Below are positions 1 to 10,721 of a stretch of DNA of 64,000 bases, one piece after another (position 1 is the stretch's first letter; every line of letters begins with the position of its first letter). The notes under the pieces are model-generated. The model did no database searches. It worked only from the letters and a program-made list of their open reading frames with translations, and was not told where the DNA came from. The stretch spans positions 1-64,000 of the forward strand of contig CACXVS010000001.1 in NCBI GenBank assembly GCA_902771155.1, given 5' to 3'. This DNA comes from an uncultured Prevotellaceae bacterium (GTDB lineage: Bacteria; Bacteroidota; Bacteroidia; Bacteroidales; Bacteroidaceae). Both the position numbers and the translations under genes were made by a program.

Positions 1-742
1 CGGCATCGGACTGTCGAAGTTGCCTGAATCCGAGAATAAGGCTGTCGTCGTGAAAGGGTTGTTGGGACTTCAGGAACTGCTCTTCCTGCTGATTCGCGGT
101 CTCATCTGGACGCTGCCCCTGGGCATCGTGGCTTTCTCAGCCCAACTGTCGGCACAGGTGTCGGCAGGTGTCGTAGCCGACAGCATCGGCAAGTATGTGC
201 TGGTGGTGTTGGGTGGCAATGTGATACAGTTCTTCGTCGTATTGCCGCTGTTCCTGCTGGCACGAGGACTAAACCCCGTCCATGTGCTGGGGCGTATGAT
301 GCCTGCCGTGCTGATGGCCCTCTTCACCAAGAGCAGTGCAGCCACACTGCCTGTGACGATGGATACCGCCGAGAATCGTCTGGGGGTCAAGAAGAATATC
401 GCCCGTTTTGTGCTGCCCATTTGCACCACGATCAATATGAACGGCTGTGCAGCATTCATTCTCGTTACCTCGCTCTTCGTGATGCAGAATGGAGGCACAC
501 CCCTAACATGGGGAACAGTAGTACTTTGGATTCTGATTTCTGTGGTTTCTGCCGTTGGTAATGCTGGTGTGCCTATGGGTTGCTATTTCCTGACACTCTC
601 GCTCATGTCGGGCATAGGTGCACCTGTCGCCATCTTGGGTGTCATTCTTCCGATCTATACCATTATAGACATGGTGGAAACTGCCGAGAACGTCTGGTCC
701 GACTCCTGCGTCGCCGCCATCGTCAACAAACAAACATCATGA
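1..742 (+). CDS. Dicarboxylate/amino-acid:cation symporter, C-terminal part
   Basis: The reading frame is open from base 2, so the gene starts before the window; about 247 C-terminal residues remain. Inner-membrane secondary transporter of the DAACS (glutamate/aspartate/dicarboxylate:Na+ or H+) family, to which GltP and DctA belong. Family marks seen in order: a serine-rich hairpin (TKSSAATLP), the NMNGCA stretch matching the cation-binding NMDGT motif of the family, a second re-entrant hairpin (SAVGNAGVPMG) and a last helix with DMVETAENVWSD, equivalent to the substrate-binding D..RT..N..GD. Arg of the usual DxxRTxxN is replaced by Glu (DMVETAEN), so the substrate may not be an acidic amino acid. 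The substrate cannot be assigned. The next gene has its own promoter. Confidence 0.88.
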   Translation, partial: GIGLSKLPESENKAVVVKGLLGLQELLFLLIRGLIWTLPLGIVAFSAQLSAQVSAGVVADSIGKYVLVVLGGNVIQFFVVLPLFLLARGLNPVHVLGRMMPAVLMALFTKSSAATLPVTMDTAENRLGVKKNIARFVLPICTTINMNGCAAFILVTSLFVMQNGGTPLTWGTVVLWILISVVSAVGNAGVPMGCYFLTLSLMSGIGAPVAILGVILPIYTIIDMVETAENVWSDSCVAAIVNKQTS

Positions 743-848
743 CGAGCGCCTACGGTTATTTAATATCCTACGTAACAATCGCGGATTATCCGTGACACAG
801 AGCAACAAGGAAAAATCGTGAGGTTTTCAAGAGAATTCATGGATAAAG

Positions 849-880
849 TTTGGATATTGAAAAAATAAATTGTATCTTTG
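849..880 (+). promoter_or_regulatory. Bacteroidetes-type promoter for the 924 gene
   Basis: TTTG at 849-852 and TATCTTTG (TAnnTTTG) at 873-880, separated by 20 bp, which is the usual spacing of the -33/-7 elements in this phylum. It lies 43 bp before the start codon. Confidence 0.7.
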
Positions 881-923
881 CCCCTGAAAGGATATATTAT
901 TTGATTCTAATTATATTAAAACA

Positions 924-1544
924 ATGAAAAAGAATTTTGTATGGATGTTGACTGCTATCCTTTGTCTGGGTCCGATGACGGTCTTAGCTCAGGATGAGCA
1001 AGAATTTGTTGTGACGGAAGGCGACTTTCATGTTCTCAAGCAGAAAGGAAAGACCGGCATCGTCGAGTTGTATTATGACCAAGCCAAGATTGGTAATCTC
1101 CATTCGATGGACATCAGCGAGGAGACAGTCATAAAACATCTGGAGAAGAATGATTCCAAGGCATTCTCCAAGTGGACTGACATCAAGGAGGAAGCTGTGG
1201 AAATGTTCATGAAGCGCTGGAACGATGAAAAAAACAGATATGTCAAACTCGTTGAAAAGGGCACTCCCGACTATAAGTTCGTAATCAAAGCCGACTCCTT
1301 TGATCCGGGCAACTCCGGTTCAGCCACCTGGAGTTGGAACAAGCGCGATGGTGGCATCATTATCTCTGGTACACTTGAGGTGCTTGATGCCAATGGTAAC
1401 TGCGCCTGCAAGGTGAAGATCAACCGTTATCGTGGGGCCTCTTCAAGGAATATCGACTTAAAAGTACCTACGTTCCATCGTCGCTTCGTTCTCTTCCACA
1501 AGAGTCTGGCCAAGGATTTGCTTGAGTATTTCGATACATTGTAG
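924..1544 (+). CDS. Secreted protein of unknown function
   Basis: 206 residues. A typical Sec signal peptide (Lys-Lys, then a hydrophobic stretch) ends near VLAQ at residue 23, so the mature protein should be periplasmic or secreted; there is no lipobox cysteine. The mature part is mixed alpha/beta: charged helices in the middle (about residues 60-110), then a strand-rich segment (GGIIISGTLEVLD) with a Cys-x-Cys pair, and a basic C-terminal helix. I do not recognise a family. It is a single-gene unit with its own upstream promoter and a 236-bp gap before the next gene. Function unknown. Confidence 0.75.
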   Translation: MKKNFVWMLTAILCLGPMTVLAQDEQEFVVTEGDFHVLKQKGKTGIVELYYDQAKIGNLHSMDISEETVIKHLEKNDSKAFSKWTDIKEEAVEMFMKRWNDEKNRYVKLVEKGTPDYKFVIKADSFDPGNSGSATWSWNKRDGGIIISGTLEVLDANGNCACKVKINRYRGASSRNIDLKVPTFHRRFVLFHKSLAKDLLEYFDTL

Positions 1545-1699
1545 AAATTCGGAATACTGCACATAGGCAGTTGTAAATCAGGTTCTTGCAAGATTCGGTA
1601 GTACAATATTCCGTTTAAGGGCAAATTTGAGAGCAGTTGTAGAATAATTTACTACTGTTCTTTATTATTTTAGGTATATCTTCTGAGTTTTAGTGATAA

Positions 1700-1731
1700 T
1701 TTGGCAGATTGTTCCAAAACGTGTACCTTTG
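1700..1731 (+). promoter_or_regulatory. Promoter for the O-acetylhomoserine sulfhydrylase gene
   Basis: TTTG at 1700-1703 and TACCTTTG at 1724-1731 with a 20-bp spacer. No SAM-riboswitch-like fold was recognised in the roughly 45-nt leader to the ATG. The 1545-1780 gap otherwise holds only a 10-bp palindrome (1584-1593) and a weak inverted repeat (1551-1559 with 1604-1612). Confidence 0.7.
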
Positions 1732-1780
1732 CATCGTGATTCAGAACAAATAATTAATTAAATAAAAGAAAGGAAAGATC

Positions 1781-3073
1781 ATGAGTACAAAAAAGAATTA
1801 TCGTTTTGAGACTTTACAACTGCATGTAGGCCAGGAACAGGCTGACCCCGCAACTGATGCTCGCGCCGTACCTATTTATCAGACGACGAGTTATGTGTTC
1901 CATAATTCGCAGCATGCTGCGGATCGTTTCGGATTGCGCGATGCCGGTAATATCTATGGTCGTCTGACCAACTCCACTCAGGGGGTGTTTGAGGATCGCG
2001 TTGCTGCCCTTGAGGGTGGTGTCGCAGGACTTGCTGTGGCTTCTGGTGCAGCTGCCATTACCTACGCACTGCAGAACATTGCCCAGGCTGGTGACCACAT
2101 CGTAGCTGCCGACAACCTCTATGGCGGTTCATATAACCTCATCACTCATACGCTTGCCACCCAGGGTATTACCAATACAATTATTAATGTGAACGACTTT
2201 GAAGCCCTCGAGGCAGCCATCCAACCCAACACAAAAGTAGTATATGCCGAGACGTTTGGCAATCCGAATAGTGATGTGCTTGACCTCGAGGGGGTGGCTG
2301 CCGTGGCTCATAAGCATGGTATTCCGTTTATCGTGGATAATACCTTCGGTACACCTTATCTGATTCGTCCGTTGGAGCACGGTGCCGACATCGTTGTTCA
2401 CTCTGCTACGAAGTTCCTCGGTGGTCACGGCTCTTCACTGGGAGGTGTCATCGTCGATGGTGGTAAGTTTGACTGGAAGGCTGATCCGGATAAGTTCCCC
2501 ACATTGGCAAAGCCCGATCCTTCGTATCATGGCATTGTGTTTGCCGATGCTGTAGGTGCTGCTGCCTATGTGACAAGGATTCGTGCCGTCATCCTGCGTG
2601 ATACAGGTGCTGCTATTTCGCCATTTAATGCATTTATCCTGTTGCAAGGTGTTGAGACGTTAAGTCTGCGTGTGGAACGTCATGTGGAGAATGCCCTGAA
2701 GGTGGTTGATTTCCTGAAGAACCATCCAAAGGTAGCTGCAGTGCATCATCCGGCACTGGAGAGTCATCACGACCATCAACTCTACCAGAAATACTTCCCT
2801 AATGGTGGCGGTTCTATCTTTACCTTCGAGATTAAGGGCGGACAGGATGAGGCCTGGAAGTTTATTGATGCCTTGCAGATATTCTCACTGTTGGCTAATG
2901 TAGCTGATGTGAAGAGTCTGGTGATTCATCCTTATACCACCACCCACTCACAGCTCTCGCCAGAGGAACTGGCTGAGCAGCACATCACTCCTGCTACCAT
3001 CAGGTTGTCGATAGGTACAGAGCACATAGATGATATTATTGACGACCTTTCACAAGCCTTCGAAGCTGTGTAA
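1781..3073 (+). CDS. metY: O-acetylhomoserine sulfhydrylase (PLP-dependent)
   Basis: 430 residues, the usual length of the OAH/OAS sulfhydrylase subgroup of the Cys/Met-metabolism PLP enzymes. It makes homocysteine from O-acetylhomoserine and sulfide in cytoplasmic methionine synthesis. Visible features: N-terminal TLQLHVGQ, the PLP phosphate-binding region with ASGAAA (residues 88-92) and DNLYGG, Asp186 of VDNTFGTPYL which pairs with the PLP ring nitrogen, and the Schiff-base Lys211 in HSATKFLGGHG. The C-terminus has SLVIHPYTTTHSQL and TIRLSIGTEH, typical of MetY rather than MetB/MetC. ATG follows a purine-rich AAAGAAAGGAAAG. It converges on the PBP1A gene with a 28-bp gap. Confidence 0.93.
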   Translation: MSTKKNYRFETLQLHVGQEQADPATDARAVPIYQTTSYVFHNSQHAADRFGLRDAGNIYGRLTNSTQGVFEDRVAALEGGVAGLAVASGAAAITYALQNIAQAGDHIVAADNLYGGSYNLITHTLATQGITNTIINVNDFEALEAAIQPNTKVVYAETFGNPNSDVLDLEGVAAVAHKHGIPFIVDNTFGTPYLIRPLEHGADIVVHSATKFLGGHGSSLGGVIVDGGKFDWKADPDKFPTLAKPDPSYHGIVFADAVGAAAYVTRIRAVILRDTGAAISPFNAFILLQGVETLSLRVERHVENALKVVDFLKNHPKVAAVHHPALESHHDHQLYQKYFPNGGGSIFTFEIKGGQDEAWKFIDALQIFSLLANVADVKSLVIHPYTTTHSQLSPEELAEQHITPATIRLSIGTEHIDDIIDDLSQAFEAV

Positions 3074-3101
3074 GGATCAATGCCATCAGGCAGCGCCGGG
3101 G

Positions 3102-5567
3102 TTACTCTTCATCAGTAGCCTCGGCGTTGTTGTGTGGTACGGGTTCTTCGGTGGCGTCATCGGGCGTCGGTGCCTTACCGGGACGGGGCAGGGGATTGCC
3201 AAAATCATCGTAGAAGATCTCATCGCCTTGAGGGATATTCACAGCCATCGAATCGACGCCAATAGAGTCGGAATCTGAGGGTGCCTGGTAGTAACCGCCA
3301 CAATTGTAGGCCACATCGTTGAGTTGCGGGTCGCGTGGATCGGCAAACTTACAGCGGTACTGCTTGAAGGTGGGATCGTTGAGTACTGATCCGAGGAAAT
3401 AGCCGCAGATGGGGAGTGCCGTACGGTTACCTTGTCCGAGCATACCTGTTCGGAAGTGGATACTGCGGTATTCGCCACCTACCCAGGCACCAACAACGAG
3501 TTTGGGCGTGGTACCAATAAACCAGGCGTCAGAGTGATTGTTCGAGGTTCCTGTCTTGCCACCGAAGTCGGTGTCAGCGGCCTTATCGTAGCCCACGAAA
3601 CCCATGAGACGCGAACTGGTGCCACTCATACCGCCTTTGAGCAACTGCTGCACAAGGAAGGCCGAGCGATATGGGATGACCTGTTTTGCCTCGGTGGGTG
3701 CCTCGTAGATGACGTTGCCGTCGCGGTCTTCGATCTTGGCCACAAGGATAGGATCGATATGGCGACCGTCGTTGACAGGGGTGCAGTAGGCATTTACCAT
3801 CTCAAGCAGATTGACATCGCTGGCACCGAGTGTGAGCGAGGGTGTTGGATCGAGCTTCGACTTGATACCCATATCGTGGGCAGTCTTGACAATATTGTTA
3901 ATACCGCATTCCTGACCCAGACGTACGGCGACGGAGTTGATACTCATGGCGAAGGCTTGTTTCAGCGTGATGTAAGCACCTGAGAAACGGCCGTCGGCAT
4001 TATGGGGAGCCCATGTCATCTCCTTTCCGTTCTGTACCACCTTCATCGCAAAATACTCGTCCTTACGTGTGTCGCAGGGGGTGATGCCCTGATTCATGGC
4101 TTCGGTATAGACAAACAGCTTAAAAGTGGAGCCGGGCTGGCGCTTGGCCGTAACTTTGTCGTATTTCCATGAATGGAAGTCAATATCGCCTACCCAGGCC
4201 TTGACATGACCCGTCTGTGGTTCCATGGCCACAAATCCGCAGTGTAGAAAGCGCACCATATAGCGGATGGAATCCATGGTTGACATCTGTTTCTCCACTT
4301 GCCCCTGTTCGTAATCAAACACCTTGACGGGGTGGGGCTGGTTGAGGTAGTAGGTGATGGAGTCTTCGTTGCCATCATACTTCTTCGACAGGTATTTGTA
4401 AACGGGTTGTCGCTTGGCGATGTCTTCGATAAAGTTCCTGATCTCAACATGGCGCTCATCCTGCCATGGATTGGTGCTACCCCAATGGCTGTTAAAAGTC
4501 TGCTGCACCTGTTTCATCTGTTTGTTGGCAGCATCCTCAGCGTATTTCTGCATGCGAGAGTCAAGCGTGGTATAGATCTTCAGTCCCTCGGTATAAAGGG
4601 CATTTCGATTGTCGAAATACTCCTCGCACCAGTCTTTCAGGTAGTCGGATACGGCTTCGCGGAAATAGTTGGCATCACCGTCGTAGGCACTTTCAACACT
4701 ATAGTCAAGTTTAATGTCAAGCGCCTTGAGCGAGTCGCATTCTTCCTTTGTCAGGTCGCCATGCTGGCGCATCAGGTCGAGTACAATGTTACGACGCTTC
4801 AGTGAGTTATCGGGATTGATGAGCGGATTATAATAGGTGGTGGCTTTGAGCATACCCACGAGGATGGCGGCATTCTCTGGTGTCAGATCCTGTGGCTTAC
4901 AGTTGAAGTAGGTCTTGCAGGCTGTCTTGATGCCAAAGGCGTTGGATCCAAAATCAACGGTGTTGGCATATTGCGTCAAGATCTCGTTCTTGGTGAAGAA
5001 GAACTCAAGTTTGTAGGCTGTAATCCATTCCTTGCTCTTCATGATAAGCATCTTAACGCCGGGGATATTGCCCAACAAACCTGTGGAGTACTCACTACGA
5101 GTACGGAAGAGGTTCTTGGCAAGTTGTTGGGTAATGGTAGAGGCACCTCGCGCATCCTGATGGAGCACATACTCCTTGAGTACAGCAGCAAAGGCGGTAT
5201 AGTCGATGCCGTTGTGGGAGTAGAAACGTTCGTCTTCGGTATCTATGAGGGCACGCCAGAATACGGGATTCACCTCTTCGTATGTCACAGGCGTACGGTT
5301 CTCGCTGAAGAACTTACCAATCATCTTGCCATCGGCACTGAATATCTGAGAGGCTGCGGCAGGGCGCTTGTTCTTGATGGTTGACATCGAGGGCGATTTG
5401 CCAAAGAGCCAGAGGAAATTGATATCAACGGCACCCAGATATAGGAAAAAGGCTACGATGAGCGAAACGAAGGCTACTATCGTTTTGATGTACCAGGGAC
5501 GTCCCTGATAGAGACTTTTATACCAAGGCCAGACAGCTTTGACTTTGTTTAGGATTTTTTGCCACAT
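3102..5567 (-). CDS. mrcA: Class A penicillin-binding protein 1A (bifunctional transglycosylase/transpeptidase)
   Basis: 821 residues. It polymerises and cross-links peptidoglycan on the outer face of the inner membrane. One N-terminal TM at about residues 28-46 anchors it. GT51 domain: EDERFY with catalytic Glu111, then [14 protein letters not shown] (141-154) and [12 protein letters not shown]. Transpeptidase domain: STFK (Ser480, Lys483), SIN (542-544) and KTGT (671-674), all intact. An acidic Pro/Glu-rich tail of about 40 residues follows. Last gene of the lpx operon; its start overlaps the end of miaA by 19 bp, suggesting translational coupling. Confidence 0.95.
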   Translation of the reverse strand: MWQKILNKVKAVWPWYKSLYQGRPWYIKTIVAFVSLIVAFFLYLGAVDINFLWLFGKSPSMSTIKNKRPAAASQIFSADGKMIGKFFSENRTPVTYEEVNPVFWRALIDTEDERFYSHNGIDYTAFAAVLKEYVLHQDARGASTITQQLAKNLFRTRSEYSTGLLGNIPGVKMLIMKSKEWITAYKLEFFFTKNEILTQYANTVDFGSNAFGIKTACKTYFNCKPQDLTPENAAILVGMLKATTYYNPLINPDNSLKRRNIVLDLMRQHGDLTKEECDSLKALDIKLDYSVESAYDGDANYFREAVSDYLKDWCEEYFDNRNALYTEGLKIYTTLDSRMQKYAEDAANKQMKQVQQTFNSHWGSTNPWQDERHVEIRNFIEDIAKRQPVYKYLSKKYDGNEDSITYYLNQPHPVKVFDYEQGQVEKQMSTMDSIRYMVRFLHCGFVAMEPQTGHVKAWVGDIDFHSWKYDKVTAKRQPGSTFKLFVYTEAMNQGITPCDTRKDEYFAMKVVQNGKEMTWAPHNADGRFSGAYITLKQAFAMSINSVAVRLGQECGINNIVKTAHDMGIKSKLDPTPSLTLGASDVNLLEMVNAYCTPVNDGRHIDPILVAKIEDRDGNVIYEAPTEAKQVIPYRSAFLVQQLLKGGMSGTSSRLMGFVGYDKAADTDFGGKTGTSNNHSDAWFIGTTPKLVVGAWVGGEYRSIHFRTGMLGQGNRTALPICGYFLGSVLNDPTFKQYRCKFADPRDPQLNDVAYNCGGYYQAPSDSDSIGVDSMAVNIPQGDEIFYDDFGNPLPRPGKAPTPDDATEEPVPHNNAEATDEE

Positions 5568-6451
5568 ATATAGTTAATAATTTGTTCTGTTTCGAAAGGG
5601 TGGAACCATTGAATCCGTGGGTCTTTCTTGTACCAGGTAAGTTGTTTACGGGCATAGCGACGGGTGTTGCCCTTGATACGTTCAACTGCTTCTTCGAGCG
5701 TCCATCGACCATCGAGGTAGTCGAAGAGTTCTTTGTATCCCACGGTGTTGAGGGCGTTGAGGGAGCGCATTGGATAGAGCGCCTTAGCCTCTTCCAGTAA
5801 TCCATTGGCCATCATCTGGTCCACACGGGCGTTGATACGTTCATAGAGTTCTTCACGAGGACGGGTCAGACCGATTTTTATGATGTCGAAGGGCCGCTGG
5901 CGCGTATCTCGTTTACGAAACGAGGTATAGGTTTTACCAGTCATCCGACAGATCTCCAGTGCATGGACTACACGACGGGGATTCTGGCGATCCACAATGT
6001 TGTAATAATCAGGATCGAGCAGTTTGAGTTCTGCTACAAGGGCTTCCAGACCTTCTTCTGCAAGGCGACGTTTCATCATGTTGCGTGTTTCGTCATCAAT
6101 CGTCGGGATGTCGTCGATACCATCACACACAGCGTCAATGTACATCATACTACCACCCGCCATCAGGGCATAGTCGCGTGTTTTGAACTGTTGTTCCAAC
6201 AACGCCAATACTTGTTGTTCAAAGAGCGAAGCACTGTAATAGTCGTCGAGACTCAGCATGGCCACAAAGGCATGATGTACTTGTGCCATCTGTTCGTCAG
6301 TGGGACGGGCGGTACCGATCTTCAGTTCCCGGAAGATCTGTCTGGAATCGGCATTAATGATGGGAATGTCAAAGTGCTTAGCGACATCCAGACAGAGTTC
6401 CGTCTTGCCAACGGCTGTAGGTCCGGTAATGACTATCAGCGATTTATTCAA
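5549..6451 (-). CDS. miaA: tRNA dimethylallyltransferase
   Basis: 300 residues from a TTG start. It adds dimethylallyl to A37 of tRNAs reading UNN codons. P-loop GPTAVGKT at residues 10-17, then DSRQIF and GTARPT, and the Tyr/Trp-rich C-terminal part ([15 protein letters not shown]). The start was chosen because MiaA proteins begin only a few residues before the P-loop, and this TTG lies 8 nt after the lpxA stop. The only upstream in-frame ATG (6523) would add 24 residues lying inside lpxA. A CTG at 6457 is a weaker alternative. Confidence 0.9.
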   Translation of the reverse strand: MNKSLIVITGPTAVGKTELCLDVAKHFDIPIINADSRQIFRELKIGTARPTDEQMAQVHHAFVAMLSLDDYYSASLFEQQVLALLEQQFKTRDYALMAGGSMMYIDAVCDGIDDIPTIDDETRNMMKRRLAEEGLEALVAELKLLDPDYYNIVDRQNPRRVVHALEICRMTGKTYTSFRKRDTRQRPFDIIKIGLTRPREELYERINARVDQMMANGLLEEAKALYPMRSLNALNTVGYKELFDYLDGRWTLEEAVERIKGNTRRYARKQLTWYKKDPRIQWFHPFETEQIINYICGKKS

Positions 6452-6459
6452 CGTCAGTG

Positions 6460-7233
6460 TTATCTGATAACGCCACGCTTGGAATTTTCGATGAAGGAGC
6501 AGATATATTCCACCTCCTTGCAATCTGGGAACTGTTCGCGAGCCATGGCCACACCATCCTTCAGCACACCCTGAGAGTAGATGATGCGATATGCTTCGTG
6601 AATGGCATCGATGGTCTCGCGAGGAAATCCTCTGCGACGCAGACCTACAAGGTTGACCCCCGCATAACGGATGGGTTCCTTACCAGCAATGACGTAAGGG
6701 GGAATATCCTGTGAGGTGCGAGAACCTCCCTGGAACATCACGTAACTGCCCACATGGATAAACTGGTGGAACAGGCAGGTGGCTGAGATGATGGCACAGT
6801 CATCAACCTCTACCTCACCAGCAAACTTAGTAGAGTTGCCGATGATACAGCCATTGCCTATGATGCAGTCGTGGGCCACATGCATATTCTCCATCAGCAG
6901 ATTGCCATTTCCAACAACAGTCTTACCCTTAGAAGCCGTACCACGCGAAATGGTAACATTCTCACGGATGGAGTTGTTGTCGCCAATCTCACAGGTGGTC
7001 TCTTCACCTTGGAATTTCAGATCCTGAGGCTTTGTGGAGATACTGGCACCAGGGAAGAATTCATTGCCGTTGCCAATACGGGCTCCATAATGGATGGTAA
7101 CACTATTGAGCAGTTTGTTGTTGTCGCCTATAACCACGTTTTTGTCGATAACGCAGAATGGACCGATGATGTTGTTGTCGCCCAATTTTGCCTCAGGGTC
7201 AACGACTGCTAATGGATGTATTTGATTTGCCAT
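6460..7233 (-). CDS. lpxA: UDP-N-acetylglucosamine O-acyltransferase
   Basis: 257 residues, the usual LpxA length. First step of lipid A synthesis: transfer of an acyl chain from ACP to the 3-OH of UDP-GlcNAc, in the cytoplasm. Left-handed beta-helix hexapeptide repeats ([LIV]-G-x4) run through residues 1-185 (for example IGDNNKL, IGNGNEF, VGNGNLL), with catalytic-region His in [15 protein letters not shown]. The helical C-terminal part ([14 protein letters not shown]) is the ACP-binding domain. It lies between lpxC-fabZ and miaA, separated from lpxC-fabZ by a 41-bp spacer of short tandem repeats. Confidence 0.95.
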   Translation of the reverse strand: MANQIHPLAVVDPEAKLGDNNIIGPFCVIDKNVVIGDNNKLLNSVTIHYGARIGNGNEFFPGASISTKPQDLKFQGEETTCEIGDNNSIRENVTISRGTASKGKTVVGNGNLLMENMHVAHDCIIGNGCIIGNSTKFAGEVEVDDCAIISATCLFHQFIHVGSYVMFQGGSRTSQDIPPYVIAGKEPIRYAGVNLVGLRRRGFPRETIDAIHEAYRIIYSQGVLKDGVAMAREQFPDCKEVEYICSFIENSKRGVIR

Positions 7234-7235
7234 AT

Positions 7236-7272
7236 TTCAATTCTTCAATTCTTCAATTCTTCAATTCTTCAA
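7236..7272. repeat. Four perfect 8-bp tandem repeats at the lpxA/lpxC junction
   Basis: TTCTTCAA occurs four times back to back (7241-7272), preceded by a partial TTCAA. It fills nearly the whole gap between lpxA and lpxC-fabZ, directly upstream of the lpxA start codon. Confidence 0.9.
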
Positions 7273-7274
7273 TC

Positions 7275-8657
7275 TTACTTGTTCTTGACGATTTGTGCTG
7301 TGAATGTAGCTTCGGCTACCACTTGGTCGCCTACGAAGATATATCCCTTCATGGAAGAGATACCGTGACGAACGGGAGCCAGCAACTCGACCTTGAAGAT
7401 GAGTGTGTCGCCAGGCACAACCTTCTTACGGAATTTTACGTCGTCGATCTTCATGAAGTAGGTGCTCCAGCGCTCAGGTTCTTCGAGGGTGTTAAGCACT
7501 AACAGACCGCCACACTGGGCCATAGCCTCGATTTGAAGTACACCAGGCATCACGGGCTCTTGAGGGAAGTGTCCCTGGAAGAAGGGCTCGTTGGCAGTGA
7601 TGTTCTTGATGCCCACAATCGTATTGGCTCCTAATGCCACCACTTTGTCAACCAACTGCATGGGATAGCGATGGGGCAACAGTTCGCGGATGCGGTTCAC
7701 ATCCATCACTGGTTCCTCGTTAGGATCGTAGATGGGGGCCTGAATCTCGTGCTTGCGGATCTCCTTGCGCATCTGGCGGGCAAACTTGTTGTTGATGGTG
7801 TGACCAGGGCGCGTGGCGACGATACGACCTTTGATGGGTTTTCCGATGAGGGCCATATCACCAATGATGTCAAGCAACTTATGGCGCGTACACTCATTAT
7901 CCCACTGAAGGGGCTTGTGCTGGATATAGCCCAGGTCAGTAGCATCGCGATGCTCCACATGCAACATATCTGCCAACATGTCGAGACGCTCTTGCGTGGT
8001 CTGGCGCTCATAGATGACGATAGCGTTGTCGAGGTCGCCGCCCTTGATCAGATTAGCCTGAAGCAGGGGCTCGATATCGCGAACAAAGACAAAGGTACGG
8101 GCACTGGCTATCTCAGTATCGTAAGCGTATGGATTATCAAGTGTAGCAAACTGCGAACTGATAAACTTCGACTCGAATGAACACATAGCTGTGATCGAGA
8201 AGTCTTCATCGGGCAGAATAGTGATACATGAGCCTGATTTCTCATCCTTGACCTCGATCTTCTTGCGGATGATATAGTAATCCTTCGGAGCATTCTGTTC
8301 CTCAATGCCTACCTCTTTGATCTTCTCCACATACTGGATGGCAGAACCGTCGAGAATCGGGAACTCGGGACCATTGACCTGAATCAAACAGTTGTCGATG
8401 CCCATGGCATAGAGTGCTGAGAGTCCGTGCTCAACGGTAGAAACGCGTGCTTCACCCTTGCCTAGAACGGTGCCGCGCTGGGTGTCGACCACATTCTCTG
8501 CAACAGCGTCGATGATGGGTTCACCCTCCAAGTCAATACGCTGAATTATGTATCCTGTGTTCTCTGGAGCGGGGTTAAACGTGACCGTGAGGTTTAAACC
8601 AGTATGCAGTCCTTTTCCAAAAAGAGAAAAACTGCCTCTAAGAGTCTTTTGCTTCAT
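7275..8657 (-). CDS. lpxC-fabZ: Fused UDP-3-O-acyl-GlcNAc deacetylase / 3-hydroxyacyl-ACP dehydratase
   Basis: 460 residues with two enzymes in one chain, a fusion common in Bacteroidetes. LpxC part (about 1-305): Zn ligands His77 (TVEHGLSAL), His259 and Asp263 (RHKLLDIIGD), and His286 in GHTINNKF; it is the committed step of lipid A synthesis. FabZ part (about 320-460): hot-dog fold with LLPHRYPM, catalytic His363 in FFQGHFP and Glu377 in GVLQIEAMAQ; it dehydrates 3-hydroxyacyl-ACP in fatty acid elongation. The fusion ties together two pathways that compete for 3-hydroxyacyl-ACP. Confidence 0.96.
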   Translation of the reverse strand: MKQKTLRGSFSLFGKGLHTGLNLTVTFNPAPENTGYIIQRIDLEGEPIIDAVAENVVDTQRGTVLGKGEARVSTVEHGLSALYAMGIDNCLIQVNGPEFPILDGSAIQYVEKIKEVGIEEQNAPKDYYIIRKKIEVKDEKSGSCITILPDEDFSITAMCSFESKFISSQFATLDNPYAYDTEIASARTFVFVRDIEPLLQANLIKGGDLDNAIVIYERQTTQERLDMLADMLHVEHRDATDLGYIQHKPLQWDNECTRHKLLDIIGDMALIGKPIKGRIVATRPGHTINNKFARQMRKEIRKHEIQAPIYDPNEEPVMDVNRIRELLPHRYPMQLVDKVVALGANTIVGIKNITANEPFFQGHFPQEPVMPGVLQIEAMAQCGGLLVLNTLEEPERWSTYFMKIDDVKFRKKVVPGDTLIFKVELLAPVRHGISSMKGYIFVGDQVVAEATFTAQIVKNK

Positions 8658-8741
8658 ATCTGTTTTGCTTTTTTGCTTATTTACTTTTTTACCCTTTTAC
8701 CTTTTTGCTTTTACTTTTTTACTTTCTTACCCTTTTACCTT
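8655..8741. repeat. Low-complexity pyrimidine-tract repeat between lpxD and lpxC
   Basis: The + strand reads as near-uninterrupted T with interspersed GCT and ACC. The 14-mer TTACCCTTTTACCT is repeated exactly at 8689-8702 and 8727-8740. The second copy contains the lpxD stop codon. Confidence 0.75.
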
Positions 8742-9772
8742 ACCTTTTTCAGTTCCTCAAGTTCTTTCTTCAGGGCAGCAATTTCCTTGTACATGTCAGG
8801 GAGCTTGGCATAGATGGCCTTGGCCTTGAAGAATACTTTGGGATCCATGGCTGGGGAACCGATGAGTGCCTCACCATTGCCCTTGGTGTTCTTGATGACA
8901 CCGCACTGGGCACCTACGAATGTCTTATCTGCAATAGTGATATGGCCAGAGAATCCTGCCTGACCACCTACCATACACCAGGCGCCTACCTTCGTAGAAC
9001 CGGCCAGACCGGCCTGAGATGACATAACGGTATTCTCGCCAATCTCACAGTTATGGGCTACCTGAATCAGGTTGTCGAGCTTCACACCCTTGTGAATGAC
9101 GGTCTGTCCCATAGTAGAACGGTCAATACAGGTGTTGGCACCAATCTCCACATTATCTTCGATAATCACAATACCAATCTGCGGAATCTTATCATAGCCC
9201 TCAGGATTAGGCGCAAAACCAAAGCCATCGGCTCCGATGACACTACCGGCATGAATTGTAACATTATTTCCGATTTTACAGCCCTGGTAGATTGTGACGT
9301 TAGGGTAGAGCAGACATTTTTCACCTATGGTGACACCATCACCGACAACAGTGTGTGGATAGATCTGGGTGCCGTCACCGATCACGGCTCCATCACCGAT
9401 CACGGCAAAGGCTCCGATATAAACATTTTGACCAATGGTGGCTTTCTGCGAGATGGACGCTTGGGGATCGATGCCTGTCTTCTTGGGCTTCATCGATTCG
9501 TAGAGTTGTAATAGTTTAGCTACGCACTCATAAGCGTTGTTGACGCGGATTAACGTAGTATTGACGGGCCTTTCCAACTCGACATCTTCGTTGATAAGTA
9601 CAACACTCGACTGTGTTTCGTAGATGTAATGTGTATATTTGGGATTCGACAGGAAGGAGATGGCGCCAGGCGCACCTTCCTCGATTTTTGCGAAGTTATT
9701 GACGATCGCATTCTCGTCGCCTTCAACGCGGCCTTGTGTGAATTCTGCGATTTGTTTTGCTGTAAACTCCAT
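8735..9772 (-). CDS. lpxD: UDP-3-O-(acyl)glucosamine N-acyltransferase
   Basis: 345 residues from the ATG giving [11 protein letters not shown]. It transfers the second acyl chain in lipid A synthesis. N-terminal uridine-binding domain to about residue 100 ([20 protein letters not shown]), then hexapeptide repeats of a left-handed beta-helix (IGDGTQI, IGEKCLL, IGNNVTI), with the active-site His in [12 protein letters not shown] and the substrate-binding [12 protein letters not shown]-terminal helix ends in Lys-Lys. An upstream in-frame ATG at 9814 lies before the promoter -7 element and is rejected. First gene of the lpx operon. Confidence 0.94.
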   Translation of the reverse strand: MEFTAKQIAEFTQGRVEGDENAIVNNFAKIEEGAPGAISFLSNPKYTHYIYETQSSVVLINEDVELERPVNTTLIRVNNAYECVAKLLQLYESMKPKKTGIDPQASISQKATIGQNVYIGAFAVIGDGAVIGDGTQIYPHTVVGDGVTIGEKCLLYPNVTIYQGCKIGNNVTIHAGSVIGADGFGFAPNPEGYDKIPQIGIVIIEDNVEIGANTCIDRSTMGQTVIHKGVKLDNLIQVAHNCEIGENTVMSSQAGLAGSTKVGAWCMVGGQAGFSGHITIADKTFVGAQCGVIKNTKGNGEALIGSPAMDPKVFFKAKAIYAKLPDMYKEIAALKKELEELKKVR

Positions 9773-9802
9773 ATAATTTGGGCGTTTCGTTAATAATTTG
9801 TG

Positions 9803-9810
9803 CAAAGATA
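9803..9810 (-). promoter_or_regulatory. Candidate -7 element for the lpxD operon
   Basis: Reads TATCTTTG on the minus strand, 30 bp before the lpxD ATG. No good TTTG was found at the -33 position, so support is from the -7 box and position only. The 107-bp gap to pyrF is AT-rich and otherwise featureless. Confidence 0.55.
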
Positions 9811-9879
9811 GCAAAAATTATTCAAAACGCCGACAACAATGGTAATTTTTTCTTATTTTTTTAGAAAGTGATTAAACAT

Positions 9880-10716
9880 TTAGCAATTGCAGACACCTTT
9901 GGAGATCAATTCTGCGGCCATTTCTTGTTGAAGTTTTTCAGCGGCCTCAGCAGCTGCTTCTGCGAAATTCTCACCATTGCTGGCATAGATGATACCACGA
10001 CTTGAGTTAACCAAAAGGCCACAGTCTTCATTCATGCCGTATTTACATACTTCCTGCAAACTGCCACCTTGTGCACCCACACCAGGAACCAACAGGAAAT
10101 GGTCGGGTACCAACTTGCGGATATCCTCAAACATACGACCTTGAGTAGCACCAACCACATACATCATGTTGTCTGCATGACCCCATTGCTGTGAGGTTTT
10201 CAACACCTTTTCAAAGAGGCGTTCGCCTTGAGCATCTTCTGTCAACTGGAAGTCGTGAGATCCTTTATTCGAAGTGAGTGCTAAGAGAATCACCCACTTA
10301 CCCTCATAACCTAAGAAAGGTGTCACAGAATCTTCACCCATGTAGGGGGCAACGGTCAGTGAATCTACATCGTATTCCTCAAAGAATGTACGGGCATACA
10401 TGGCAGAAGTGTTTCCAATATCGCCACGTTTGGCATCTGCAATGATGAAGTGGTTGGGGTAGTTCTGTTTCAGGTACTTGATCGTCTTTTCAAACGAAAT
10501 CAGTCCTTTCACACCAAAGGCTTCATAGAAAGCCAGGTTGGGTTTGAACGACACACAATAAGGAGCTGTAGCGTCGATAATGGCTTTATTGAATGAAAAT
10601 ATGGGATCTTCCTCATTCAGAAGATGTTGTGGCATCTTTTTGAGGTCGGTGTCAAGACCTACACAGAGAAAACTCTTCTTCTGCTTAATCTGCTCTATTA
10701 ATTCTTTTCTTGTCAT
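9880..10716 (-). CDS. pyrF: Orotidine 5'-phosphate decarboxylase
   Basis: 278 residues. Last step of UMP synthesis. The active-site charge network is visible as DAKRGDIGN, followed by [13 protein letters not shown]; the phosphate-binding end has [11 protein letters not shown] and [10 protein letters not shown]. Length and motifs fit the longer OMPDC subgroup (type 2). ATG at 10716 gives [10 protein letters not shown]; an upstream in-frame TTG lies in the tandem-repeat spacer and is not needed. Last gene of the phoH operon. Confidence 0.93.
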   Translation of the reverse strand: MTRKELIEQIKQKKSFLCVGLDTDLKKMPQHLLNEEDPIFSFNKAIIDATAPYCVSFKPNLAFYEAFGVKGLISFEKTIKYLKQNYPNHFIIADAKRGDIGNTSAMYARTFFEEYDVDSLTVAPYMGEDSVTPFLGYEGKWVILLALTSNKGSHDFQLTEDAQGERLFEKVLKTSQQWGHADNMMYVVGATQGRMFEDIRKLVPDHFLLVPGVGAQGGSLQEVCKYGMNEDCGLLVNSSRGIIYASNGENFAEAAAEAAEKLQQEMAAELISKGVCNC

Positions 10717-10721
10717 AACTC

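Noticed and set aside
1545..1780. SAM riboswitch upstream of the metY gene
   Set aside because: The leader from the predicted start site to the ATG is too short (about 45 nt) and no conserved riboswitch core was found.
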